From: an uncultured Pseudoteredinibacter sp.
GTDB lineage: Bacteria; Pseudomonadota; Gammaproteobacteria; Pseudomonadales; Cellvibrionaceae
NCBI RefSeq assembly: GCF_947500695.1
Contig: NZ_CANMSS010000002.1
Span: 1-64,000, forward strand
DNA: 64,000 bases
Reading direction: 5' to 3'
The notes beneath the pieces are model-generated. The model saw only the letters and a list, made by a program, of their open reading frames with translations. It ran no database searches and was not told where the DNA came from. Below, piece by piece: positions 42,788-51,698 of the stretch. Numbering within the stretch: the first letter of the stretch is position 1; every line of letters starts with the position of its first letter. The position numbers were made by a program, and so were the translations under genes.

Positions 42788-43906
42788 ATGCGTAAAAAAC
42801 TTTTAAAGTATCACAGCTATTTGGCACTGGCCGCATTGCTCCCCATTATCATCATCTCAATTACCGGCAGTATTCTTGTTTTCAAAGCTGAGATCGATCA
42901 ATGGCTAATGCCACAAGTGGCCAGCCTAAATTATAGCCCACAACAAAGCTCTATTTTGGAGCGAATCGACCATAATAGGCTCCAGGCACATGTAGAGAAT
43001 TCCTTTCCAGGTTTCATCATTGGTTCTTGGGAAATCTTTAACGATGGCATAGAAGCCGACCGCGTTTTCCTAGTAAAAAAGGGTAGCCATGATTGGTACA
43101 AAGTCCATTTAGATCCATTTTCAGGGAAAATTCTAGATAATCCTGCAGTAATGGAAAGTCAACTTACAGACTGGCTGGTCAGCTTACACTACACTTTTTT
43201 GTTAAACGGCATAGGCCATGAAGATTCTCAATGGGGAACTTTCATCGGCTTAGTCGTCGCACTAATTTTCACTTTTCTAGGCATCAGCGGGTTAATTATT
43301 CACCGTAAATTTTGGCAACAGCTTTTCTTATTACGTCGCGGTCGATCTATTCGTGTTTTCAGTGGAGATCTTCACCGCCTCGCCGGGACCTGGTCATCGC
43401 CGGTGCTATTGATTCTTGGAGTTACCGGAATTTACTTCAACACCATCGCTTATTACCATGAGGTCTTCGAGCACGGAGATGAGCCCCACTTCGAGCCACA
43501 AGAAAAGCTTTATGGTGACAGCGTTGATTTCCAACAAATCTTGTTAGACAGCCAACTGCAACTAGATCAGTTCACCCCCACCTATTTGTTATACCCATTT
43601 GAGCCCGAAGTGGACATTACGGTATTCGGTTTTCAAGCAAGCAATAATCCATTCGCCAGCAACTATTCATCTACGGTTAATTATAAAGCGGAAAACGGAG
43701 ATTTGGTTTTGGCATTTGATGGCCGAAAAGCGAGTGTAACGGCTCAGGTTTTTGACAGTTTTAGAGAATTACACTTCGGCTCATTTGCCGGATTAGCTAG
43801 TAAAATTGCGTGGAGTTTTTTTGGACTTGCACCCTTTCTTTTGGCGCTGTCTGGTTTTATCGTTTGGTTAAAGCGCCGCAGAAAGCCCGCTCGAATTAAA
43901 CGATAA
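42788..43906 (+). CDS. PepSY-associated membrane protein (iron-reduction type)
   Basis: 372 residues with four membrane helices, PepSY_TM layout. First helix LAALLPIIIISITGSILVF with E of KAEIDQWLMP; the second WGTFIGLVVALIFTFLGISGLIIHRKF; the third SSPVLLILGVTGIYFNT; the last IAWSFFGLAPFLLALSGFIVWLKRRRKP. Periplasmic stretch WLVSLHYTFLLNGIGHEDSQ. Such proteins, next to TonB siderophore receptors, are thought to reduce ferric siderophores in the periplasm (family inference). Located 57 bases from the receptor stop, with its own ATG 42788. Confidence 0.85.
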   Translation: MRKKLLKYHSYLALAALLPIIIISITGSILVFKAEIDQWLMPQVASLNYSPQQSSILERIDHNRLQAHVENSFPGFIIGSWEIFNDGIEADRVFLVKKGSHDWYKVHLDPFSGKILDNPAVMESQLTDWLVSLHYTFLLNGIGHEDSQWGTFIGLVVALIFTFLGISGLIIHRKFWQQLFLLRRGRSIRVFSGDLHRLAGTWSSPVLLILGVTGIYFNTIAYYHEVFEHGDEPHFEPQEKLYGDSVDFQQILLDSQLQLDQFTPTYLLYPFEPEVDITVFGFQASNNPFASNYSSTVNYKAENGDLVLAFDGRKASVTAQVFDSFRELHFGSFAGLASKIAWSFFGLAPFLLALSGFIVWLKRRRKPARIKR

Positions 43907-43928
43907 GCCCGCTTAATCTTTAAGGTAA

Positions 43929-43959
43929 AAAACCACACTGCTAAAAACAGCGTGGTTTT
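43929..43959. terminator. Bidirectional terminator between PepSY and HxlR genes
   Basis: AAAACCACACTG pairs with CAGCGTGGTTTT (one mismatch), with A/T-runs on both sides. Confidence 0.8.
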
Positions 43960-43969
43960 AACTTAAAAA

Positions 43970-44902
43970 CTAAGTTTGATAACCAACATCCTTTGGATCT
44001 GGCACTGAAGAACAGCTTCCACATATCACATCTACGGCCAGTTCATGGCCGCAGGGCTTGTGGATCAACTGGAAAGGCGCATCTTCCATACCGCCCAGCC
44101 AATCGATCGACCACTGTCGCATCATCATGGTAAATGGGTACAAGGCTTTACCTTTTTCCGTTAATTGATACTCACTGCGCGGTGGCTTGGTTTGATATTC
44201 AATACGATCAAACACGCCCGCTTCACTTAAGCGCTTTAGGCGGTCCGCCAAGATATTGGTAGCAATACCCAATTGGCGACGAAAATCATCATAGCGCTGC
44301 AAGCCCATAAAGGCCGCAGCCAAAATCAGACTGGCCCAGCGATCGCCTATAATGTCAGTGATATGGCCCAAGCTCGCATCTTCTTCAGCGCCGCGTCCAC
44401 CGCGTGAGCGACGTTGATTACCAATGGTTTTTAAGGCCTGCAAATCGTTTTCTTCGGCATTTTCCAAAACCCGACGCTCAACATCCGTAATATGGAGCGC
44501 CTGTTTACAGTGACGGCATACCACCAGAGGCTGCAACTCATGTGCATCAGGCTGGCGATGAATCAGCTTCGGTGGCAATTCATGCTGATCGTTGCACCAT
44601 TGGGACTCCCACTGCCAAATTAATAATGCCCAGGGGTACAAGGCCAAGCCTTTTTTCGTTAGGCGATATTCATGGCGCAACGGGGTAGTTTGATAAGGTT
44701 TTTTATACAGCACATCTTGGGCAACAAGGTTTTCCAAACGCTTGGACAAGGTGCTACGCGATGCGCCGGTGTGACTGCGAAATTCTTCAAAGCGGTGACG
44801 CCCCAAAAAAGCATCGCGCAAAATCAAGATGGTCCAGCGATCCCCCAGCAGCTCTAAGCTTTTTACTACGGGGTTTATCACAATTAAATTGGCGACGCTC
44901 AT
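43970..44902 (-). CDS. Tandem HxlR-type regulator (duplicated HxlR plus zinc-ribbon units)
   Basis: 310 residues made of two copies of one unit. Unit 1: HxlR winged helix about 8-100 (VVKSLELLGDRWTILILRDAFLGRHRFEEFRSHTGASRSTLSKRLENL), then a tail LIHRQPDAHELQPLVVCRHC (Cys 129, 132). Unit 2: HxlR about 178-268 (ITDIIGDRWASLILAAAFMGLQRYDDFRRQLGIATNILADRLKRL), then LIHKPCGHELAVDVICGSC (Cys 284, 294, 297). So both the DNA-binding module and the cysteine tail were duplicated together. HxlR proteins usually work as dimers; this one may act as a covalent dimer. The catabolic genes it controls are not known. Confidence 0.85.
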   Translation of the reverse strand: MSVANLIVINPVVKSLELLGDRWTILILRDAFLGRHRFEEFRSHTGASRSTLSKRLENLVAQDVLYKKPYQTTPLRHEYRLTKKGLALYPWALLIWQWESQWCNDQHELPPKLIHRQPDAHELQPLVVCRHCKQALHITDVERRVLENAEENDLQALKTIGNQRRSRGGRGAEEDASLGHITDIIGDRWASLILAAAFMGLQRYDDFRRQLGIATNILADRLKRLSEAGVFDRIEYQTKPPRSEYQLTEKGKALYPFTMMMRQWSIDWLGGMEDAPFQLIHKPCGHELAVDVICGSCSSVPDPKDVGYQT

Positions 44903-45030
44903 GCAGGTTTCCTTAAAAATTAAGCCGGTCGTAGACGCTTTTCGCTCAGCGGCTTTATGTTTCGCTTTTTACGTCCTGTCCAAAGCGAATTACAAACGCT
45001 GAAATTTTAACACTAGTGTAAAGAATTTCA

Positions 45031-45987
45031 TCAATTGCCTTGAAACTGGCGACGATATTCACTGGGTGATAGGCCAAATTGGCCACGAAAGTGGTGACGC
45101 AAGCTCGTTCCGTTAGCAAAACCCGCCTGCTGAGCCAATGGCTCAATCCCCAAGCCCCCACTTTCCAAAAGGCTCTTTGCCCGCTCTAACCGCTGGGCCA
45201 GCAGCCAAGCCTTGGGGCTCTGGCCCATAGCCTGGCTAAACTTGCGATCATAACTGCGCCGCGACATTTTACTTTGCTGCGCCAAATCCGATACGCTAAT
45301 CGGCTCGGCCAGATGCTCTAACGCCCAATCTAAGCTGCTGGCTAATAAATCAGGGTGACGACTCACCGGACGATGCACAAACTGAGATTGCCCACCCTGC
45401 CTTATCGGGCTACTCACCAAACGTCGAGCCACCGAATTAGCCACTTCATGGCCATAGTCTTGGCGAATAATCTCCAAACCAAGATCAAGGGCAGCCGCAC
45501 TGCCCGCCGAGCAGGCAATTTGCCCGTCGTAGCAATACAGGCAATCTTCGCGATAATTTAAGCTCGGAAAGTCAGCCATTAACTGCTGCTGATAACGCCA
45601 ATGGGTTGTGACTTCCCGCCCTTCCAGAAGGCCAGTTTGCGCCAAAAGAAACGCTCCAGAGCAAAAGCTCCACAGCCGGCCACCACGCTTATAAAGTGAA
45701 CGTAACTCTGCAATCAAGGGCTCAGCTGCCTGCTGCTCAATACCCCAATAAGGGATTAGTACATCATCAAACCGGCTTAGGCTTTCAAATACCGGCGCCT
45801 GCAACTGCAAAGCACCGAGAGACGGCATAGCCTCTGCCTGCAGGGCCAGCAACTCTGTTTGATACCAGCTATCCAGCTCTGGGCGCGGCAATAAAAACAG
45901 CTCAACCGCGCAGCCCAGCTCAAACAAAGAAACTGGAGTCGGCAGCAAAATGGCGAGACGACGGGAAATAGGCTTTTTATCCAACAT
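45031..45987 (-). CDS. GlxA-type AraC-family regulator with DJ-1/PfpI domain
   Basis: 318 residues. N-terminal DJ-1/PfpI-like amidotransferase fold (about 8-180): LAILLPTPVSLFELGCAVELF, then the nucleophile-elbow-like LWSFCSGAFLLAQTGLLEGREVTTHWRYQQQLMADFPSL. C-terminal AraC helix-turn-helix pair (about 215-312): PISVSDLAQQSKMSRRSYDRKFSQAMGQSPKAWLLAQRLERAKSLLE and IEPLAQQAGFANGTSLRHHFRGQFGLSPSEYRRQF. In such proteins the DJ-1 fold normally lacks enzyme activity and binds a ligand. The divergent rhodanese gene 110 bases away is its probable target. Confidence 0.9.
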   Translation of the reverse strand: MLDKKPISRRLAILLPTPVSLFELGCAVELFLLPRPELDSWYQTELLALQAEAMPSLGALQLQAPVFESLSRFDDVLIPYWGIEQQAAEPLIAELRSLYKRGGRLWSFCSGAFLLAQTGLLEGREVTTHWRYQQQLMADFPSLNYREDCLYCYDGQIACSAGSAAALDLGLEIIRQDYGHEVANSVARRLVSSPIRQGGQSQFVHRPVSRHPDLLASSLDWALEHLAEPISVSDLAQQSKMSRRSYDRKFSQAMGQSPKAWLLAQRLERAKSLLESGGLGIEPLAQQAGFANGTSLRHHFRGQFGLSPSEYRRQFQGN

Positions 45988-46098
45988 TGGCTGATTATTA
46001 ACGAATAATGACTTTTAGGCCAGCAGTCGTTAAGCAGCAGGCACTCTAAAATAAACCCCAGATTCAAGCTCTAGCCTAAACACAAAAAGGAGAACGAT

Positions 46099-46500
46099 AT
46101 GTCTTCAGCCGTCACCCGAACCCCTGCCGCTGCAAGTAGCGATGCACTTGCGCACTTTGAAGCACTACTGGCTTTTGAAACCGACTGCTGGGATGTTCAC
46201 CATGCAATAAGCAATAATCGTAAGGACTTTATCCTGCTTGATGTGCGAGGCGAAGAAGCCTTTCAAGCGGGCCATTTGCCCGAATCACAAAACCTTCCCC
46301 ATCCCAGAATTAACGCTGAATCACTAAAGAACTTCCCTGAAGAGCAACTTATTGTGGTGTATTGCGCCGGCCCGCACTGCAACGCCACCGAAAAAGCCGC
46401 CATTCGCCTGGCTAAGCTGGGGCGCCCGGTTAAAAAGATGATCGGTGGCGTATGTGGCTGGCTGGACGAAGGCTTTAGCCTTGTAGAGGGCGTTTCATAG
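46099..46500 (+). CDS. Rhodanese-like domain protein
   Basis: 133 residues: FILLDVRGEEAFQAGHLPESQNLPHPRINAESLKNFPEEQLIVVYCAGPHCNATEKAAIRLAKLGRPVKKMIGGVCGWLDEG. The active-site Cys is in the loop YCAGPHCN (about 96-103). Sulfur-transfer or arsenate/persulfide enzymes use this fold; the actual substrate is unknown. AGGAG precedes ATG 46099. Divergently transcribed from the GlxA regulator, an arrangement seen in other genomes. Confidence 0.88.
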   Translation: MSSAVTRTPAAASSDALAHFEALLAFETDCWDVHHAISNNRKDFILLDVRGEEAFQAGHLPESQNLPHPRINAESLKNFPEEQLIVVYCAGPHCNATEKAAIRLAKLGRPVKKMIGGVCGWLDEGFSLVEGVS

Positions 46501-46509
46501 AAATATAAG

Positions 46510-46530
46510 AATGGTGCTGGAAACACCATT
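46510..46530 (+). terminator. Possible terminator after rhodanese gene
   Basis: AATGGTG pairs with CACCATT around a seven-base loop, 10 bases after the stop. A short pyrimidine tract (TTTTCC) lies a few bases further on. Weak. Confidence 0.45.
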
Positions 46531-46662
46531 TAGCCTTTTCCAGCGCCATAGTTTTACTCCGCACTTTACTCAACGACCATGTAACTTGTATTATTGGACT
46601 GACAAAACAAGCTCTAGTAAAAGAGCATGATGATCTCTGAGCAACTAGCCGAGGAAGAAGCC

Positions 46663-48339
46663 ATGTCAGTCTGGTTCGAGAAACACCAAGCCACCCTGGA
46701 AAAAGCGATGGACGCCTGCGCCAAGCGCTACGCCTGGACCGGCTATCAAGAAAGCCCAAGCAGCAAGATCCACGGCAGCGAGCGCCCCGCAGCAGGTAAG
46801 GCCAATTTCGAAGCCATGCTGGGCAAACCCTACCCACTCGAGCAGCCTGCCACCGTAGGGCAGACCGGCGCTGAAGTGAGCCCCTATACCAAAGAGGCTT
46901 TAGGTATTACTTACCCAAAGGCCGATGTTGCCGAGTTATATCAACATATCGATCAAGCGAAAGCCCAATGGCGTAATACCAGCACTGAAGAACGTGTGGG
47001 CCTTTGCTTGGAAATGCTGCACCGCTGTAGCGAGCAATTGTTTGAGAACGCTCACTCCACCATGCATACCTCTGGGCAAAGCTACATCATGGCCTTTGCG
47101 GGTTCCGGCGCTAATGCACTAGATCGCGGCCTGGAAGCCTTGGCCTATGCCTATAAAGCCATGAAAGATGTTCCAGAAACTGCCGACTGGGAGCGCAAGT
47201 TTGGTGCCGACGGTGCTGCCAAACTCGACAAGCGTTATCGCCTAATGCCGCGCGGTGTTGGCGTGGTTATTTGCTGCGCGACCTTCCCATTATGGAATGG
47301 CTACCCGGCATTATGCGCCAGCTTAGCCACTGGCAACCCAGTTGTTATGAAGCCACACCCAGCTGCCATTTTACCTGTCGCATTGATGGTAAGCCGTTGC
47401 CGCGAAATCCTTGTCGAAGCAGGCTATGATCCAAACCTCGTTACCATGGTGGCCGATACTCGCGAAGAGCCAGCAACCATGGAGCTATTGGAGCATCCAG
47501 ATACCGCCATTATCGATTTCACTGGCAGCCCGAAATTTGGTAGCTGGATCGAGCAAAACTGTAACGGCAAATTGGTCTACACCGAAACCGCTGGTTGTAA
47601 TTCCGTAGTAGTTGAATCTACCGATGATCTTGCTGCGATGGCCAAGGCGATTGCACACTCCTTATGCCAAGCCTCAGCACAAATGTGTACCAGCGTACAA
47701 AATGTTCATATTCCTGCAGACGGTATTTTGGTAAACGGCGAGCGAGTTAGCTATGACGACGTTTCCCAGGCGATTGTCGATGCCGTTGAGGCGCATTTGG
47801 AAAACCCTAAAAATGCAGCCTTCTTATGTGGCACCTTGGTGGACGATAATATTTACACCACCATTGATCGCCTAAGCGAACTTGGTGAGCAGCGCGGTAA
47901 AATTTTGCGTCAATCCGGCCCATACGAAAACCCAGGCTTCCCAAATGCTCGCACCGCAACGCCATTAATCATTGATGTTAGCAATGAAGATAGCGATATG
48001 TATCGTGAGGAGCTGTTCGGTCCCATTTCCTTTATGATCAAAGGTAAAAATGCCGACGATTGTTTAGCGGCTGCTACCCGCGATGCCAAAGAGCGCGGCG
48101 CCATCACCTCCCATGTTTACAGTATCGATGAAGACTTTTTAGAAAAAGCTCAAGATGCCTACAATGTAGCGGGTGCTTCGGTAGCCTGTAATTTAATGGG
48201 CATGCCTATTAACTTTGCTGCGGCCTATAGTGACTTTCATGTAACTGGCCTTAACCCAGCGGGTAATGCCTGCTTAGCTGATCTTGCATTTGTAACGAGC
48301 CGCTTCCGTATCGTACAAAGCAAAGTCATGCGCCGATAA
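46663..48339 (+). CDS. paaN: PaaN-type aldehyde dehydrogenase
   Basis: 558 residues from ATG 46663 (GAGGAAG upstream and a family-like start MSVWFEKHQATLEKAMDACA); the earlier ATG 46627 has no SD. Resembles the phenylacetate-degradation PaaN (TIGR02288) group: YAWTGYQESPSSKIHGSERPAAGKANFEAMLGKPYPL, RLMPRGVGVVICCATFPLWNGYPALCASLATGNPVVMKPHPAAILPVAL. NAD-dependent dehydrogenase with catalytic Glu region VYTETAGCNSVVV and Cys in SAQMCTSVQNV (CTS). Oxidises an aldehyde CoA-linked intermediate, substrate not determined. It heads the six-gene cluster to 53817. Confidence 0.82.
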   Translation: MSVWFEKHQATLEKAMDACAKRYAWTGYQESPSSKIHGSERPAAGKANFEAMLGKPYPLEQPATVGQTGAEVSPYTKEALGITYPKADVAELYQHIDQAKAQWRNTSTEERVGLCLEMLHRCSEQLFENAHSTMHTSGQSYIMAFAGSGANALDRGLEALAYAYKAMKDVPETADWERKFGADGAAKLDKRYRLMPRGVGVVICCATFPLWNGYPALCASLATGNPVVMKPHPAAILPVALMVSRCREILVEAGYDPNLVTMVADTREEPATMELLEHPDTAIIDFTGSPKFGSWIEQNCNGKLVYTETAGCNSVVVESTDDLAAMAKAIAHSLCQASAQMCTSVQNVHIPADGILVNGERVSYDDVSQAIVDAVEAHLENPKNAAFLCGTLVDDNIYTTIDRLSELGEQRGKILRQSGPYENPGFPNARTATPLIIDVSNEDSDMYREELFGPISFMIKGKNADDCLAAATRDAKERGAITSHVYSIDEDFLEKAQDAYNVAGASVACNLMGMPINFAAAYSDFHVTGLNPAGNACLADLAFVTSRFRIVQSKVMRR

Positions 48340-48406
48340 ACTTCCCAGCTAATAACAGGAGCCACCAGCAGTCTGCTAGGCTCCTGCTTTCAAAAAAGAC
48401 ACTACT

Positions 48407-49666
48407 ATGAAAGATATTGTAATTGCGGGCATCGGCATGACCGGGCTTGGCAAAATGCCCGGGCGCAGCGTAAAAGACTTGAGTGCAGAAGCCGTTAAAC
48501 TTGCGCTTAGCGACGCTTGTGCCACCGTTGATGATATCGAAGCCGCCTGGTTTTCCAACACTCGCCAACAAATGTTAGAAGGGCAAAATACCATTCGTGG
48601 GCAAATTGCTTTGCGACCGCTGGGCTTTGAATCTATTCCCATTTGCAATGTGGAAAATGCCTGCGCCTCTGGCTCTTCTGCACTTTATCAAGCGGTCACC
48701 CATATTCGCGCTGGAATGGCCGAAATAGTTTTAGTGCTTGGCGCTGAGAAAATGTTTTTTCCTGAAAAACGTGACGCCATGTTTCAAGCTTTTATGGGTG
48801 GCACGGATATATACCGCCTAGAAGAGTTCACCAAAAACATTGAACAAACAGCGATAGACATGATTCCCGCTGAGCTACGGAACGTCGATACCGGCCAACG
48901 TAGCTTTTTTATGGATAGCTATGCAGCCCAAGCCAGGCTGCATATGCAAACCTTCGGTACGACACAAGCTCAACTGGCCATGGCGGCTGCTAAAAATCAT
49001 TGGCACTCTACCATGAACCCTTTGGCGCAGTATCAAAATGATATGAGTACCGAGGAAGTTTTGAATGGTCGCCTGATTAGCTGGCCATTTACCTTACCAA
49101 TGTGTGCTCCAATATCCGATGGCGCAGCCTGTGCGGTAGTGTGCTCAAGCAGCGCATTAAAAAAACTTCAGAAAAAAGGCTACGACCCCAAGCGCGCAAT
49201 CAAGATACGCGGCATCCATTTAGCCAGCGGTAAAAATCGCGCTGCCGATGACTTCGCCAACCATATTGGCCGCATTGCCGCTCTGGGCGCTTACGAACAA
49301 GCTGGTATTGATGGGCAAGATGTCGACGTCGCTGAAGTACACGATGCAACCGCCTACGCAGAAATTCAACAGATTGAAAACCTCGGCCTGTGTGAAATCG
49401 GTGCGGGCGGCACTTTCACCCAAAACGGTGACAGCAAGCTAGGTGGTAAAACACCCGTGAACCCATCGGGCGGCTTAGTTTCAAAAGGCCACCCGGTAGG
49501 AGCTACTGGCATTATGCAACTGCATGAACTATGCACTCAGTTACGCGGGGAAGCGGATAAACGCCAAGTAGAAAGTGCAAAAATTGCTGTGGCCGAAAAC
49601 GGTGGTGGCTTTTATGAGAATGAAGAAGCCGCTACCGTTGTCACGGTATTGGAGCGCCAGTCATGA
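48407..49666 (+). CDS. Thiolase-fold enzyme (SCP-x/Ltp type)
   Basis: 419 residues. Starts MKDIVIAGIGMTGLGKMPGRSVKDLSAEAVKLALSDA and has the nucleophile Cys in VENACASGSSALYQAV (about 87-90). C-terminal hallmark GLVSKGHPVGATGIMQLHEL (about 365-385) with conserved His and the second catalytic region AENGGGF. It lacks the usual second Cys of classical thiolases, fitting the sterol-carrier/aldolase-like thiolases that cleave or remove side chains in steroid or branched-chain catabolism. Its stop overlaps the next start (ATGA). Confidence 0.85.
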   Translation: MKDIVIAGIGMTGLGKMPGRSVKDLSAEAVKLALSDACATVDDIEAAWFSNTRQQMLEGQNTIRGQIALRPLGFESIPICNVENACASGSSALYQAVTHIRAGMAEIVLVLGAEKMFFPEKRDAMFQAFMGGTDIYRLEEFTKNIEQTAIDMIPAELRNVDTGQRSFFMDSYAAQARLHMQTFGTTQAQLAMAAAKNHWHSTMNPLAQYQNDMSTEEVLNGRLISWPFTLPMCAPISDGAACAVVCSSSALKKLQKKGYDPKRAIKIRGIHLASGKNRAADDFANHIGRIAALGAYEQAGIDGQDVDVAEVHDATAYAEIQQIENLGLCEIGAGGTFTQNGDSKLGGKTPVNPSGGLVSKGHPVGATGIMQLHELCTQLRGEADKRQVESAKIAVAENGGGFYENEEAATVVTVLERQS

Positions 49667-51198
49667 GCGCAGCACAATCACAGCCCCTACCATTGCCGAT
49701 AGAGTACGTTTATCGCGGCTTTAAATTAAACCCAGATGCCATTGCCGCCAGCGATGATAGAGAGACGATCAATTATCGCGAACTGCAACTACGCTCAGAA
49801 GCTTTGGCGGCTGCTTTAGCTGAGCTTGCCACGGAACCTAGCCGGGTTGCGCTATGTGCTCAAAACCATATTGATCATCTTGTAGGTTTCTTGGCAATTC
49901 TATTGGCCGGGCACTGTTGGGTACCTATCAACCCCAAAAACGGTGCGCAGCTAAACCGTCAGCTACTGCAAAAAAGCCAACCTCGCCTAGTCTTGGTTGA
50001 TGCTCAAAGCGAAGCTACCTTAGCCGACTACCCTGCACAGCGATTATATTTGCGCCAATCGGGTGCCGGCAGTAGCCAAGAACTCAGCGCGCCTTATCGC
50101 GGTAAAGCATTCAGCCCTGCCCTCGCAAAGCAAGATGATATCTTTGGTATTAAATTCACTGGCGGTACCACGGGCGAGCCCAAAGGCGTTATGCAAAGTC
50201 ATCGCAATGTGGCGGCGGTGGTTGAAAATATGCAAGCGCTGTTTGAATTTAACAATGGCGATGGCAATCTTGCTGTAGCGCCTTTAACTCACGGCGGCTC
50301 TCACTATATTTTGCCTTTGCTAGCGGTTGGCGGTGGGCAAGTGTTATTACCACAGCCAGATACAGATTTGATTCGCCAGGCATTTCGTGAACGCGGCGCC
50401 ACAGTCAGTTTTATGCCGCCGACATTGATTTACAAAATTATGGACTGTGGCGAAGAGGCTAAAAGCGATTTCGCAAACTTACGCCATTTAACCTATAGTG
50501 CCGCGCCCATGCCGCCAGAAAGAATCGGCCAGGCAATCGATTTTTTTGGACCCAAGCTTTCTACCGTTTACGGCCAGACCGAGGCACCAATGACCATCAC
50601 GGCGATGACGGCCAGCGATATGAACCAAGCACAACTGCAAAGCTCAGTTGGTAAAGCCTGTTTATACAGCGAAATCGCCACGGTCGATCAGGATGGAAAG
50701 CATTTAACGTCAGGGGAAACGGGCGAGATTATCAGCCGCGGCGATATTGTTATGGCCGGGTATTTTGAAGAAGCCGAAAAAACCGCAGAGACTATCAAAG
50801 ATAGCTGGCTTTACACTGGCGATCTTGGTTACATCGACGACAAAGGCTATCTGTTTCTACAGGGCCGCGCCAAAGAACTTATTATCAGTGGCGGCTTTAA
50901 TGTTTATCCGGCGGAAGTAGAAAATATACTGAGTGAAATCCCAGGCATTAATGAAGCCGCCGTTATTTCTGTTGCTGATGACTACTGGGGCGAACGCGTA
51001 GAGGCCGCCATCTGTGTAGACGACAATTTCGCCCTAAGTGACGACGACCTGAGCCAGCAGCTCAAAGCGGAACTTGGAGCCGTTAAAACGCCAAAAAGCT
51101 TCCACCGCCTAGCGCAGCTACCTCGCAACCCGGTTGGTAAAGTTGTGAAGCGTGAAGTAAAAGCACTGATCTATCCAGATACTTGTTCAGATACTTAA
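49663..51198 (+). CDS. Acyl-CoA synthetase (AMP-forming ligase)
   Basis: 511 residues. Adenylation motif FTGGTTGEPKGVMQSH (about 163-178), A5 YGQTEAPM, A7 region YTGDLGYIDDKGYLFLQGRAKELIISGGFNVYPAEVE, and the C-terminal Lys in LPRNPVGKVVKREV. Ligates CoA to a carboxylic acid. The acid is not recognisable. The gene is translationally coupled to the thiolase. Cytosolic. Confidence 0.9.
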   Translation: MSAAQSQPLPLPIEYVYRGFKLNPDAIAASDDRETINYRELQLRSEALAAALAELATEPSRVALCAQNHIDHLVGFLAILLAGHCWVPINPKNGAQLNRQLLQKSQPRLVLVDAQSEATLADYPAQRLYLRQSGAGSSQELSAPYRGKAFSPALAKQDDIFGIKFTGGTTGEPKGVMQSHRNVAAVVENMQALFEFNNGDGNLAVAPLTHGGSHYILPLLAVGGGQVLLPQPDTDLIRQAFRERGATVSFMPPTLIYKIMDCGEEAKSDFANLRHLTYSAAPMPPERIGQAIDFFGPKLSTVYGQTEAPMTITAMTASDMNQAQLQSSVGKACLYSEIATVDQDGKHLTSGETGEIISRGDIVMAGYFEEAEKTAETIKDSWLYTGDLGYIDDKGYLFLQGRAKELIISGGFNVYPAEVENILSEIPGINEAAVISVADDYWGERVEAAICVDDNFALSDDDLSQQLKAELGAVKTPKSFHRLAQLPRNPVGKVVKREVKALIYPDTCSDT

Positions 51199-51211
51199 GC
51201 AGGTTCCAAAT

Positions 51212-51661
51212 ATGAGCGATTTAATTAATTTTAATCAGCTAGAAAACTTAAGCGGTAAAGAAAAGATCGAGAAGTTTGAAGCCATGGCCAGCCGCGGTGG
51301 CATGGCGGAAAACCTAGGCTATACCGTCAAAGAATACGGCGAAGGCTACGTCATTTACGAGTACACCTTGAAAGATCGCCATGTAAATCTGATTGGCACC
51401 TTACACGGCGGCATTATGGCCACTTTATTGGATACAGCGATGGGAGCCGCAGTGATGACTTTGTTGGATGTTGGCGAGCGTCACACTATGACAGATATCA
51501 CCACCAAATTTATTCGCCCGGTAACGAGCGCTGAAGATGTACTCACCGTTAGAGCCGAAGTTGAAAATGCCGGCCGCCGCACCTTGGCGACCGCCGGTAC
51601 CATCCACAACCAAGCCGGAAAACTGGTCGCGCGAGCTATTGGCTCAGCCATGAAAATTTAA
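51212..51661 (+). CDS. PaaI-type hotdog acyl-CoA thioesterase
   Basis: 149 residues. Hotdog fold with GTLHGGIMATLLDTAMGAAVMTLLDVGERHTMTDITTKFIRPV (about 62-108). The HGG motif with Asp at TLLDTA is that of PaaI-type thioesterases. Hydrolyses dead-end acyl-CoAs of the pathway (inference). 13 bases after the ligase gene. Confidence 0.88.
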   Translation: MSDLINFNQLENLSGKEKIEKFEAMASRGGMAENLGYTVKEYGEGYVIYEYTLKDRHVNLIGTLHGGIMATLLDTAMGAAVMTLLDVGERHTMTDITTKFIRPVTSAEDVLTVRAEVENAGRRTLATAGTIHNQAGKLVARAIGSAMKI

Positions 51662-51698
51662 GACCAATTAACGAAAGCTACGCTTTAAGAGAAACACT

